Below are positions 17,963-27,018 of a DNA stretch of 64,000 nucleotides, one piece after another. Every line of letters starts with the position of its first letter. Position 1 is the first letter of the stretch. The translations under genes and the position numbers were made by a program. The DNA is taken from NCBI RefSeq assembly GCF_001428045.1, contig NZ_LMSD01000023.1, positions 620,001 through 684,000 of the forward strand. Reading direction: 5' to 3'. Under the pieces are notes generated by a model. That model made no database searches, was not told the DNA's origin, and worked only from the letters and a program-made list of their open reading frames with translations. The DNA is from Paenibacillus sp. Soil750 (GTDB taxonomy: Bacteria > Bacillota > Bacilli > Paenibacillales > NBRC-103111).

Positions 17963-19021
17963 CTAGAAGCGGATTTCTTCACCTTTTTCGCTAGATTCAT
18001 AGACACCACAAAGTATTTTCATCATCTCAACCCCGTCCTGTACAGGTGATAGGGTCTCCTTTTTACCTTGGCAGACTTCAATAAAGTAATTGATTTCATC
18101 TTGAAAACCGGCAACAAAATCAAAGGAAAGGTTATTAATCTGCGGTGTGAGGTTCAAGATGGTATCGTACTTCTCTGTTATGATGGATAGTTGAGGCTCT
18201 AATTCTGCTCCACCTTTTTCCCCGTACAGCTTCACCGTCAATTCGTCTTCTTTAGCATGCAGAGTAAAGCTAACATCAACGAGAATCGAAGCGCCGTTCT
18301 CAAATCGAATCAAGGCATTGGCCAAATCCTCGACCGTATTATGAGTAGGGTCATAATCGGCAGCTTTGTAAAAAGCCAGATTCTTCACATTGGCACGATT
18401 ACCCAATTTTTTATATGTATTACCAGAAATGGATTTTACTTTAGGGCGTCCCATCAAGTACCAGCAAAGGTCGATGACATGTACACCTACGTCAATCAGA
18501 GGGCCGCCGCCCGAACGATCCACATCGGAGAACCAGCCGCCGGGGTTGCCCAAACGACGAATACACGATGCCTTTGCGTAGTAAATGTCGCCGAGCTCGT
18601 TGTTATCGAGGAACGATTTGATGATGCGGGTATTCGAAGCGTAGCGGCGAACGAAACCAACTTGTAGCGTTTTGCCAGTACGGCGAACGGCGTCCTCGAC
18701 TTCTAACGCCTCTTTCACCGATGTACATAGCGGCTTTTCGGTGAGTACGTTTTTACCAGCCTCCAAGGCGGCAATGGATATTTGGGCATGGCTATTGTTC
18801 CATGTACAGATGCTAATGGCATCGATAGCTTCATTCGTTAACAAATCCTCATAGCTTGTATAGATATGTTGAATGCCATATTTTTCAGCTTTTGCTTTCG
18901 CACGTTCCTCGTTCAAGTCACAGATGGCATAAAGTTCAGCATCCGGATTCGTATGATACGATTTCAAATGCATTTCGGATATGGAACCTGCGCCAATAAC
19001 ACCAATACGTATTTTACTCAT
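17963..19021 (-). CDS. Gfo/Idh/MocA family oxidoreductase
   Basis: 352-residue dehydrogenase with GAGSIS dinucleotide loop at residues 10-15 and TEKPLC as the catalytic EKP motif. The C-terminal domain holds the 'GGGPLIDVGVHVIDL' block with Asp and His typical of the active site. The open frame extends upstream, but an AGAGGAG site lies about eight bases before ATG 19021, and the intervening ATG is too close to it, so MSKIRIG is the start. It lies between the FAD oxidoreductase (32 bases upstream) and the secreted GHL10 gene (19 bases downstream), so the three form one transcript. Substrate probably a sugar or polyol. Confidence 0.94.
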   Translation of the reverse strand: MSKIRIGVIGAGSISEMHLKSYHTNPDAELYAICDLNEERAKAKAEKYGIQHIYTSYEDLLTNEAIDAISICTWNNSHAQISIAALEAGKNVLTEKPLCTSVKEALEVEDAVRRTGKTLQVGFVRRYASNTRIIKSFLDNNELGDIYYAKASCIRRLGNPGGWFSDVDRSGGGPLIDVGVHVIDLCWYLMGRPKVKSISGNTYKKLGNRANVKNLAFYKAADYDPTHNTVEDLANALIRFENGASILVDVSFTLHAKEDELTVKLYGEKGGAELEPQLSIITEKYDTILNLTPQINNLSFDFVAGFQDEINYFIEVCQGKKETLSPVQDGVEMMKILCGVYESSEKGEEIRF

Positions 19022-19053
19022 GTACATGCTCCTCTTCTTATGAATGAATAATG

Positions 19054-20652
19054 TTAAACAGGACGAATCGTAGGCCAAGCCAACTCGATGCCGTAGCTTT
19101 CAAGCATATGCTGGAAAGTGCGAAGCTCAGAAGCCTCATTGCGTACTTCCCGAGGCGAGATGCCACGGTCGATGCAGCGGCTTGCGAGAAAACCGACCGC
19201 TTCGCCAATGTTCCACTCGACGGGATGCAGTCGGTAACATCCGTTGGTGATGTGGGTGACACCCAGATTTTTGCAAGCTGGCAACAAATTGTTCATGCGG
19301 ATCGGAATCAAGCTGCCGAGTGGAATCTGGAAAGGTAGGGAAGAGACATCTATATAATGACGGTTACCAGTACTCGGATGGAGGTCGATGCGGTAACAAC
19401 CGATACCAACCGAATCATGGAACTGTTCGGCTTTCCCGTCAGGACGGCATGCTGTGCTCACATGTTGTTCCAGAACGGTAAACTCCGCCTTGATCCTGCG
19501 CGACTCTCTTATGTACGGATACATAGCCAGCCCGTCATCTGTACCGACGATATCTGGACGCAGGCGAAGACCAGGGTAACCTTGCCCGCCATCAGGCCGA
19601 GGCGCTTCTGTTTGCAGCCAATAGAGCAGGGATAAGCTGAGCTGTTTCGCATCCCATAGGTGTTGCTCTCTGTCCTCTGCGCTGACATCAATAACTGAGC
19701 CTAGCCAGTAGTCGTTCTGCGGCCAATTGACCAATGTAATGTCACCAGGGTAAAAGCCTTCTTCGAAGTTACGGCTATCGATAATGCGACGATAGAAGAA
19801 TAAGGAGTACTTCTCCGTGCCTTCAAACAGTTCGTAGGAGACATGTTCCAGCGTGCTCGGGCGAACACCAGACCAGCTGAGCAGACGATCAGGCCAGAAG
19901 TCTGCTTTGTATGTCTTCCAGAAGTCATAGCGCTCGGGGCGCGCAATGGTGTGATCCTCACCTTCGATGTAATCCATCGCAAAGCAATAGGTGAATCCCT
20001 GCATGTCTTGCGGTAGTGCATCACCCTCTACGGCATTCGGCTCGCCAGTCTGACTTTTAGACTCAGCACCTGTCACATATTCCGCACCCGCAAGTGGCAG
20101 CGCATCGCCACACTCGGTGGCGTCAAGGAAATAAGCAGCATGCAGCGTCACGCTATCGCCGCTCGTCAAGTTGCGAACTGTGACGGAACGGACATCATCG
20201 CCTTCCACGGATACGGATTCTAGTCGGTGGCGAGTTAGAATCTGTAACCGCCCGCTGTTGACATAGGGAGCGAGCATATCTTGCAGGACGGCTAACGCAA
20301 CCCGCGGCTCATGGCATAATCGTGATACGCCGCCATTACCAGGATTAAGAAGTGTACGTGAACGTGCCTCTGAGGTAAGTGGGAAATGACTTCGGTAATA
20401 GTCACGCACACCTTCTCGGAACTGTCGATAACTGCGTGTACAGCCGAATTGTTCGATCCATGGGTGCTCATCTGGCGGAACGGCTTGGCTCGTTAATTGT
20501 CCGCCGATCCAATCTGTTTCTTCGGTCATGATTACTTTTTTTCCAGATTTGGCAGCTGCTAGTGCGGCTGCATATCCGCCAGTTCCACCGCCAATCACGA
20601 CGATATCAGCCTGGTGGTTGTGCGTATGGGGATTGCTTTTCGTGTTAACCAA
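19054..20652 (-). CDS. FAD-dependent oxidoreductase (PF12831-like)
   Basis: 532-residue flavoprotein. The FAD-binding Rossmann motif IGGGTGG is at residues 21-27, followed by the 'ETDWIGGQLTSQAVPPDEH' block that marks the FAD_oxidored group found in sugar-catabolic clusters. The start is TTG 20652 with AAAGGAGGG about ten bases upstream; no ATG or GTG is better placed. There is no signal peptide, so cytoplasmic. First gene of the minus-strand operon with Gfo and GHL10. The substrate of this group is generally not defined. Confidence 0.9.
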   Translation of the reverse strand: MVNTKSNPHTHNHQADIVVIGGGTGGYAAALAAAKSGKKVIMTEETDWIGGQLTSQAVPPDEHPWIEQFGCTRSYRQFREGVRDYYRSHFPLTSEARSRTLLNPGNGGVSRLCHEPRVALAVLQDMLAPYVNSGRLQILTRHRLESVSVEGDDVRSVTVRNLTSGDSVTLHAAYFLDATECGDALPLAGAEYVTGAESKSQTGEPNAVEGDALPQDMQGFTYCFAMDYIEGEDHTIARPERYDFWKTYKADFWPDRLLSWSGVRPSTLEHVSYELFEGTEKYSLFFYRRIIDSRNFEEGFYPGDITLVNWPQNDYWLGSVIDVSAEDREQHLWDAKQLSLSLLYWLQTEAPRPDGGQGYPGLRLRPDIVGTDDGLAMYPYIRESRRIKAEFTVLEQHVSTACRPDGKAEQFHDSVGIGCYRIDLHPSTGNRHYIDVSSLPFQIPLGSLIPIRMNNLLPACKNLGVTHITNGCYRLHPVEWNIGEAVGFLASRCIDRGISPREVRNEASELRTFQHMLESYGIELAWPTIRPV

Positions 20653-20878
20653 GTATGATTGTCCCTCCTTTAACCAATTCGCCTGCAGGCATTCACAGGT
20701 TATCCCTATTGTATTACAGCTGGAAAATAGCCACAGCGGAGGACCATGACTTCTTTTGGTACTTTAATAACCCATTAGCCGTGAAAAAAAAGGGATTGTA
20801 CAAGCGAGGGCGAAGATTGATTACCTAACAAGATAATAGTGTGTGGATGCGAAATCATAATTTAGGGAGAGATTCTTA
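20653..20878. promoter_or_regulatory. Divergent intergenic region, promoters not resolved
   Basis: 226 bases between the minus-strand FAD oxidoreductase and the plus-strand SGNH esterase; both operons must be started from here. On the minus side a TACAAT (complement of 20711-20716) could be a -10. On the plus side GATAAT at 20832-20837 could be one. Neither has a convincing -35 box. A GCCTGCAGGC palindrome lies at 20681-20690. No copy of the 40-56 kb regulon element is present. Confidence 0.4.
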
Positions 20879-21979
20879 ATGAATAATCAACATCAATCAG
20901 GTGACGTCTTAAAATTGGATGCGAATATGAGGATTCCACAACTCGATGATCAACGATTGGAATGGTACTCACCATTGGAACAACCCTTTTATTTGGCAGG
21001 CTTTGGATGGCTGAAGGAGAAGCAACTATACCGCAGACTGCCAGAAAAGCCCATGTGGACACTGCCCGAGGCGGTAGATAACTTGGCGAATTGTACGGCT
21101 GGCGGGCAAATTCGGTTTACAACGAATGCGCTCTCCCTATCCATTAAGGTGAAGTTGTCCAGCGCTGCGAATATGTATCACATGCCCGCAACAGGTCAAT
21201 GCGGATTCGATTGTTACATTGGAGAGACAGGTGAACAGTTCTATTACAGTACGACTCGTTATGACTCGAAACAAACCGAATATGAAAGCGTTATGTTTAC
21301 GGATATGGAACCCATAGATAGAAGCATTACTTTGAATTTCCCACTGTACCAAGGCGTTCAAGAGGTGTGGATTGGCCTAAACCCATCTGCACAAATGGCT
21401 CCTCCACCAGCTTACGATAACAGCAAAAAGATTCTCCTTTACGGTACTTCCATCACGCAGGGAGGTTGTGCTATCCGTCCTGGCATGGCCTATCCCAATA
21501 TCTTATCCAGGCGAGTGAATATGGAATTTCTGAATTTAGGCTTTTCAGGTAATGGCAAAGGAGAGCCTGAGCTTGCGCACATTCTAGCAGAAATACCGGA
21601 TCCTGCCTGTCTCGTCTTGGATTATGAGGCAAACTGTGTATCCACGGAGAGCCTGCAAAAGACTTTGCCCGAATTCATTCGTATCTATCGAAATAAACAT
21701 CCACATACGCCGATTCTCGTGGTTTCTTGTATTCCTTATGCGAAAGAAAGGTACAGCAAGCAGTTGAAGTTAGAAAAGGAAGAGCGTAAAGGAGTCCAGT
21801 TCCGGACGGTCGAGCAAATGCGTGAAAATGGAGATGCCAACATCTATTTTTACGATGGATCAACTTTACTAGGGGAACATGCGCACGAATGTACCGTCGA
21901 TGGTGTGCATCCGACTGATCTCGGATTTATGCGTATGGCGGACGGACTCACTCCTATTCTTAAGAAAATACTCGCTTAG
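20879..21979 (+). CDS. SGNH/GDSL-type hydrolase (putative carbohydrate esterase)
   Basis: 366 residues, no signal peptide. The N-terminal 180 residues form a beta-sandwich like the GxDLY-type domain. The SGNH fold follows, with all blocks visible: S191 in YGTSITQGG, G in GFSGNGKGE with N225, and D341/H344 in DGVHPTDLG. Such enzymes remove acetyl or other ester groups from sugars. AGGGAGAG precedes ATG 20879. The binding-lipoprotein gene follows 29 bases later, so an ester-decorated oligosaccharide may be what that protein senses (inference). Confidence 0.9.
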   Translation: MNNQHQSGDVLKLDANMRIPQLDDQRLEWYSPLEQPFYLAGFGWLKEKQLYRRLPEKPMWTLPEAVDNLANCTAGGQIRFTTNALSLSIKVKLSSAANMYHMPATGQCGFDCYIGETGEQFYYSTTRYDSKQTEYESVMFTDMEPIDRSITLNFPLYQGVQEVWIGLNPSAQMAPPPAYDNSKKILLYGTSITQGGCAIRPGMAYPNILSRRVNMEFLNLGFSGNGKGEPELAHILAEIPDPACLVLDYEANCVSTESLQKTLPEFIRIYRNKHPHTPILVVSCIPYAKERYSKQLKLEKEERKGVQFRTVEQMRENGDANIYFYDGSTLLGEHAHECTVDGVHPTDLGFMRMADGLTPILKKILA

Positions 21980-22008
21980 TTGCTTGCCGACGATGGAAGG
22001 GGATTGGA

Positions 22009-23517
22009 ATGATGAAAAGAATGAGGGCAGCTATTCTAGTCGTGCTCGTTTGTTGTTCAACTGCTGGCTGCGGCATTCCGAATTTGACCTTGAAGGAAGA
22101 GAATAAGGCGGGGACAGCAAGCGAACCTGCTATTCGAATCGTCGCGAACAGCCTAGGTATGAATTTCCCGGAGGGGATGGATGAGAATCATAATCCTTAT
22201 CTTAGTTATATTGAGAAAAACATTGGTGTTCAGGTCAATGTGACGCTCCCTCCGCTCAATGGTTATGATGAAAAGCTTAACGTCATTATGGCGTCTGGCG
22301 AGCCCCCGGATTTGCTGAATACCAGTGATCCATCGTGGTTTATCCATTTCGTAAATCAAAAGGCGCTGACGCCTTTGAATGATTATATTGAGAAATACGG
22401 TACAAATCTGAAAGCCAAAATCCCCGAGGAAGCTTGGGATAATGTCACTGTGGATGGCAAGATCTATGCGATACCGAGTTTGAATGAGGTGAAAGGAACT
22501 GAGATCATCTATGCCAGGAAGGATTGGCTGGATAAGCTTGGGCTGCAGCCTCCGAAGACGATCGAGGAGTACACGGCGGTGATGAAGGCATTTGCTGAGA
22601 GAGATCCAGATGGTAATGGGAAAAAAGATACGTATGGCCTATCGATTCTGGAGCGGCTTCGCAGAACTTCGCCATTTCTAGGCGCATTTGGAGTACAAAT
22701 GAAAGCTTGGTATGAACGTGACGGGAAATTGGTTTACTCGGGCGTACTACCGGAAATGAAGGAGGCGCTTCTGTATCTGCGAGGCTTATATGATGCTGAC
22801 ATACTAGACCCCGAATTCCCTTTGAATAAAATTGATGTACTAGGTGAAAAGATCGTTAGCGGTCGAGTTGGTCTATTCTCAGCAGCCTGGTCGGACACTC
22901 GCGCACATATTGCCGCAAATCGGAAAGTCGATCCGAAAGCGGAATGGATTCCACTGGATTTCCCGGTTGGACCGAATGGGAAGCATGGTGTCTACAGCAC
23001 GTCCAACGTCCGTTCCTACAACGTGATTCCTAACAAGAGCGACAAGGCTGAGGCTGTTGTTAAGTTCTTGGATTTCGTCGCAGGTCCAGGACAAACCAGC
23101 TTAAAGCTCGGTTTTGAGAACGAAATTTGGACGCGGGTCGATGGGAAATTATCCATTCGCTTTGATGAACATTCGAAGCATGGCTATCGTGGTATCTATG
23201 GTGCATTGGCGGATATGGCAGATCCGAATGTGACACGAGATCGACTGGATGCCCTTGGATCACAGTTCCGCCTCTATGATAACATCCAACGGATCGAACA
23301 GAATTTGATGGTTGACCGATTCAATGGGCCCCCAACACCAGCTATGGGTAAGCATCAAATTAAGCTGTCTAAGCTGCAAGAGGATACCTTTACGCGAATT
23401 ATTTCAGGCTTAAGCCCCATAGAGGAGTTCGACGCTTTTGTGAAAAAGTGGAAGGAAGCTGGCGGCGATGAAATTACTGGGGAAGTGAATGAATGGTGGC
23501 GAGAAACCAACAAATGA
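22009..23517 (+). CDS. Orphan sugar-binding lipoprotein, possible sensor partner
   Basis: 502-residue extracellular binding protein. Lipobox TAGC with C21; DPDGNGKKDT loop starting at D199, similar to the Ca-binding loop of AlgQ-type alginate-binding proteins; the group's usual C-terminus ending in NEWW. No permease gene adjoins it. Instead its last 25 bases overlap the start of a YesM-type kinase gene. Known three-component systems (for example XylFII with LytS) use such a binding protein to switch a kinase; that is a reasonable model here. Alternatively it feeds a permease pair encoded elsewhere. Confidence 0.93.
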   Translation: MMKRMRAAILVVLVCCSTAGCGIPNLTLKEENKAGTASEPAIRIVANSLGMNFPEGMDENHNPYLSYIEKNIGVQVNVTLPPLNGYDEKLNVIMASGEPPDLLNTSDPSWFIHFVNQKALTPLNDYIEKYGTNLKAKIPEEAWDNVTVDGKIYAIPSLNEVKGTEIIYARKDWLDKLGLQPPKTIEEYTAVMKAFAERDPDGNGKKDTYGLSILERLRRTSPFLGAFGVQMKAWYERDGKLVYSGVLPEMKEALLYLRGLYDADILDPEFPLNKIDVLGEKIVSGRVGLFSAAWSDTRAHIAANRKVDPKAEWIPLDFPVGPNGKHGVYSTSNVRSYNVIPNKSDKAEAVVKFLDFVAGPGQTSLKLGFENEIWTRVDGKLSIRFDEHSKHGYRGIYGALADMADPNVTRDRLDALGSQFRLYDNIQRIEQNLMVDRFNGPPTPAMGKHQIKLSKLQEDTFTRIISGLSPIEEFDAFVKKWKEAGGDEITGEVNEWWRETNK

Positions 23518-25343
23518 TCAAAGAGTTCCTATCCAAAATTCGTAAATTACTAACCGGTTATATCCAAGTTCGGCTAACCTGGTATTTTCTGCTAATTCTA
23601 CTCCCGTTAGCTGGATTTAGCCTGTTTGCGATTGCCAAATCGCAAGTAATTCTGGAAGTGCAGACCGGTGAAAGAACGCAGGGAGCACTGCATACAATGA
23701 CGGATTATCTGGATCTGACTTTGCAAAATATTGAACAGCTGTCCTCCTTGATCGCGTTCGATACGAATGTTAACACCACGCTGCAGTCTGTAGGTCAAGA
23801 GCCGGAAAAGCAGTCGTTCGTTCACTTTGCTCAAGTAATGGATCAGATTACAAGTATGACGACGGTCAATCTGATTGTGGACCAAATCACGATTATCCAC
23901 ATGCCTTCACGTACGGTTATTTCCACCAAATTCGGTGGAGGCAAGCTGCCATCCGGGGCTGAGAACCAAGAATGGTATCAACATTTGATGGAGGCTAATG
24001 GGGGAACGATTTTTTTTACACCACAGGCGGGGGAATCCTACTTCGATGCAGACAGTGTTCATCTGATTCGGACGATGGATCCGTATAATCGCACGCTGAT
24101 GAATCCGAATTTACTTATTTTATCTGTCAAAAAGAGTGCACTTATCGAGCTTGCGAAACCTCTGCTGCCATCCAAAAATGCGAATATTTATCTCTTCGAT
24201 AATGACGGGAAATCGATCACAGGGACAGGTGGAAGTGTAAATGCTCAAACGTGGGAGAAGGTAGACCAGGTAAGAACGATTCGTAAATCACCTCAAACAG
24301 GGACGGAAATGGTAACGATCAGCGTGAAGTCGAAGTTATCTGGTTGGTCGCTTATGATGGAGCAGCCTTTATGGGAAATCCGGAGTCATACGGACTCGCT
24401 GAAGATTTTTTCATATGGTATTTTAGTCGTCAGTTTAGTCTTGGCCATTTGGACTTCTTGGATCATTTATCGAGGCATCTCTGCGCCACTGCGTAAATTA
24501 GCTTATGGGATGAAGCAGCTCCGAACGGGGAATTTCACCATTCAACTGGAGGATACCCGGGTAGATGAACTAGGTTACGTGATTGAATCCTTTAACAGGA
24601 TGGCGGAAAATCAGAAAACACTGATCCGGGATCACTACGAGAAGCAGCTTTTATTGTCCAAAATGGAACTGAAATTTTTGCAGTCTCAAATTAATCCGCA
24701 TTTCCTCTACAACACACTGGATTCGATTTATTGGACGGCCAAAAACTATGAAGCAGATGAAATCAGTGAAATGGTGTTGAATCTATCGAAATTTTTCCGT
24801 TTAAGCTTGAATAAAGGAAATGAGACCTTTACGGTTAAGGAAACGATCGAGCATTTGAAGTATTATATTAAAGTGCAGCAGCTGCGATTCCTGGACCATT
24901 TCACGGTACGCTTCGACATTGCGGAGGAAAGCGCGCATTATCATGTTCTTAAATTACTCCTGCAGCCATTGGTAGAAAATGCCGTGCTGCATGGCTTAGA
25001 GAAACAGAGCAGCGGTGGGGAGCTCGCTATTTCCTCCTATTTGGATGGCGGTCATCTCGTCCTCGAAGTACGCGACAATGGTGTCGGTGTCAGTGAGGAA
25101 AGGCTGATCTATATTTGCGGTAAATTGGAAGAGGCAGCGAGACTAGCGGCAGAAGGGATTTCTACGGAGACGAAAAAAGAAAAGGATCTATTCGGGTTAC
25201 GAAATGTCGTCGCACGAATGAAGATGTATTACGGTAATGAATCACAATTTCGATTTGAGAGCGGTCATCAGATGGGAACTCGGATTACTCTCCGTCTCCC
25301 ACTGGGCATGTGTGAATCACCGATAGAGGAGCAGGCAGGGTAA
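23493..25343 (+). CDS. YesM-type sensor histidine kinase, orphan
   Basis: 616 residues: membrane segment about 28-48, extracellular sensor of about 250 residues, second membrane segment near 305-325 followed by HAMP, then the His_kinase domain with phospho-acceptor His in QSQINPHFLYN near residue 400 and HATPase with 'QPLVENAVLHG' and 'VRDNGVGV'. ATG 23493 is supported by GGGGAAG seven bases ahead, inside the preceding lipoprotein gene. An alternative ATG at 23514 overlaps that gene's stop as ATGA. Either way translation is coupled to the lipoprotein. No response regulator gene adjoins; a MATE exporter follows. It could signal to the regulator at 6649 or one elsewhere. Confidence 0.94.
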   Translation: MVARNQQMIKEFLSKIRKLLTGYIQVRLTWYFLLILLPLAGFSLFAIAKSQVILEVQTGERTQGALHTMTDYLDLTLQNIEQLSSLIAFDTNVNTTLQSVGQEPEKQSFVHFAQVMDQITSMTTVNLIVDQITIIHMPSRTVISTKFGGGKLPSGAENQEWYQHLMEANGGTIFFTPQAGESYFDADSVHLIRTMDPYNRTLMNPNLLILSVKKSALIELAKPLLPSKNANIYLFDNDGKSITGTGGSVNAQTWEKVDQVRTIRKSPQTGTEMVTISVKSKLSGWSLMMEQPLWEIRSHTDSLKIFSYGILVVSLVLAIWTSWIIYRGISAPLRKLAYGMKQLRTGNFTIQLEDTRVDELGYVIESFNRMAENQKTLIRDHYEKQLLLSKMELKFLQSQINPHFLYNTLDSIYWTAKNYEADEISEMVLNLSKFFRLSLNKGNETFTVKETIEHLKYYIKVQQLRFLDHFTVRFDIAEESAHYHVLKLLLQPLVENAVLHGLEKQSSGGELAISSYLDGGHLVLEVRDNGVGVSEERLIYICGKLEEAARLAAEGISTETKKEKDLFGLRNVVARMKMYYGNESQFRFESGHQMGTRITLRLPLGMCESPIEEQAG

Positions 25344-25395
25344 CGCTCACGGAAGTAATCAGCATGATAAATTTAACGAAAAAGAAGATGATGTG

Positions 25396-26802
25396 ATGGG
25401 AACCGCATTTAGCTTGAGACGAAAAGCCTTTATGCATAAGTATTTCTCCGGCAAAGTGATGGATTATCAACAGATTATTAGCTTATATATACCTATCCTC
25501 ATTGATCAGACTTTCCTTGTCGGGCTTAATTTGGTGAATATTGCCATGATTAGTTCGTCAGGTGTTGCCGCTGTTAGCGCAGTAAGTATGATTGATTCGC
25601 TCAATATCTTTCTGATCAGTGTATTCGTAGCCGTCTCGACTGGTGGCACGGTTGTGGTTGCCCAGTATAAAGGAAGCGGAAATGAGGGGATGGTAGCCAA
25701 AGCTGCCGCGAGCTCTATTTCTTTGGTGTCAGCATTCGCGCTCGGTATTAGCTTATTAATGATTGTGTTTCATACGCCTATCTTAACGCTGCTGTTTGGG
25801 ACAGCCTCTCCGGAGGTGTTCGCTTATGCCAAGACCTATCTGATAGGGAGCAGTGTATCTTATGTGGGAATCGCCATTGTAGAGGCTGTTTGCGGTGCAT
25901 TGAGAGGGATCGGCAAGTCCCGAACTTCCTTGAAACTCTCTTTAATCATGAATCTTTCGTATGTCCTACTGAACGTGATATGTATCCATTTCTTGCATAT
26001 GGGGGTACATGGATTGATCATCGCTGTGAATGTGTCCAGATTTCTGGCGGCATTCGTAGCTGTCCTATATGTGGTGAAATTAGACACCAATTTCCAAATG
26101 CAATTGTACGATTTATTACATGTCAATATCGTAATGATGAAGAAGATTTTATTTATCGGGCTTCCATTTGCGGCGGAGCAGATGTTCTTTAATGGGGGTA
26201 AAATTGTTACGCAAGTGTTTATTGTTAGTCTTGGCACGCATGCCATGGCGACGAATGCAATCGGCGGTACGCTCGCAGGTGTGTTACAGATTCCGGCTGC
26301 CGCGTTATCTCTGACCACTGTAACTGTGATTGGACAATGTATGGGGGGGCAAAATGTGAAAGACGCTCGCAAATTTGCCAAATCGTTTCTCTGGCTTGCG
26401 TCCTTTACACTTTTGCTGATGGCGCTGATCCTCCTTCCGTTGTTTAAGCCGCTGGTCAGTTTATTTCACCCACCAGATGATATCATTCGGGAGCTATTCA
26501 TCATCGTGTTGATCAATGCGATTGCACAGGTCCCGCTCTGGCCAATCAGCTTCCTCTTGCCAGCTGCGCTTCGAGCTGCGGGGGATTCCAAATTCACATC
26601 CGTAACTTCGATGCTGTCTATGTGGCTGTTCCGGGTTGTTCTGGGCTACGTGCTTGGCATCGTGTTTCACATGGGCATTATTGGTGTGTGGTTAGCGATG
26701 AATATCGAATGGGGCGTTCGTGGGCTTATCTTCCTTTGGCGATTCAAGGGGGATCAATGGTATCGTCATCGATTGATCGAGCCAGCAGCGGATACCAAAT
26801 AA
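25396..26802 (+). CDS. MATE family efflux transporter
   Basis: About 468 residues with twelve hydrophobic segments in two similar halves, the MATE pattern ('PILIDQTFLVGLNLVNIAMISSSG' start shortened here: PILIDQTF, NIAMISS; 'GALRGIGKSR' in the first half and 'AALRAAGDSK' in the second). It exports cationic or sugar-like small molecules by Na+ or H+ exchange. GTG 25393 and ATG 25396 are adjacent; the ribosome site is weak (AAAGAAG). The gene follows the kinase by about 50 bases and ends the four-gene run, closed by a strong terminator. Its presence in a sugar-sensing operon is unexplained. Confidence 0.92.
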   Translation: MGTAFSLRRKAFMHKYFSGKVMDYQQIISLYIPILIDQTFLVGLNLVNIAMISSSGVAAVSAVSMIDSLNIFLISVFVAVSTGGTVVVAQYKGSGNEGMVAKAAASSISLVSAFALGISLLMIVFHTPILTLLFGTASPEVFAYAKTYLIGSSVSYVGIAIVEAVCGALRGIGKSRTSLKLSLIMNLSYVLLNVICIHFLHMGVHGLIIAVNVSRFLAAFVAVLYVVKLDTNFQMQLYDLLHVNIVMMKKILFIGLPFAAEQMFFNGGKIVTQVFIVSLGTHAMATNAIGGTLAGVLQIPAAALSLTTVTVIGQCMGGQNVKDARKFAKSFLWLASFTLLLMALILLPLFKPLVSLFHPPDDIIRELFIIVLINAIAQVPLWPISFLLPAALRAAGDSKFTSVTSMLSMWLFRVVLGYVLGIVFHMGIIGVWLAMNIEWGVRGLIFLWRFKGDQWYRHRLIEPAADTK

Positions 26803-26808
26803 AGAAGG

Positions 26809-26836
26809 CACCTTCTCTTAAGAGAAGGTGTTTTTT
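26809..26836 (+). terminator. Rho-independent terminator after MATE gene
   Basis: Perfect palindrome, CACCTTCTCTT with AAGAGAAGGTG, followed by six T, seven bases after the stop. The following 180 bases up to 27019 must hold the promoter of the next kinase gene; TTGCTA-N17-TAGTCT near 26934-26962 is a weak possibility only. Confidence 0.93.
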
Positions 26837-27018
26837 CGTGTCTTCATGCTTAGACGAATGAATGGTTATACTGCATAGAGGCTTAACCCGTTGAATTGTT
26901 CACTTCAAAGTTGGTACGGTTCATGTTAGTATTGCTACTAAACTAACTTTCGGGTAGTCTTACATAGGATCCGAATGAATATAGAAGTGGATAATTTTAC
27001 CACAAAAGGGGGACTACT

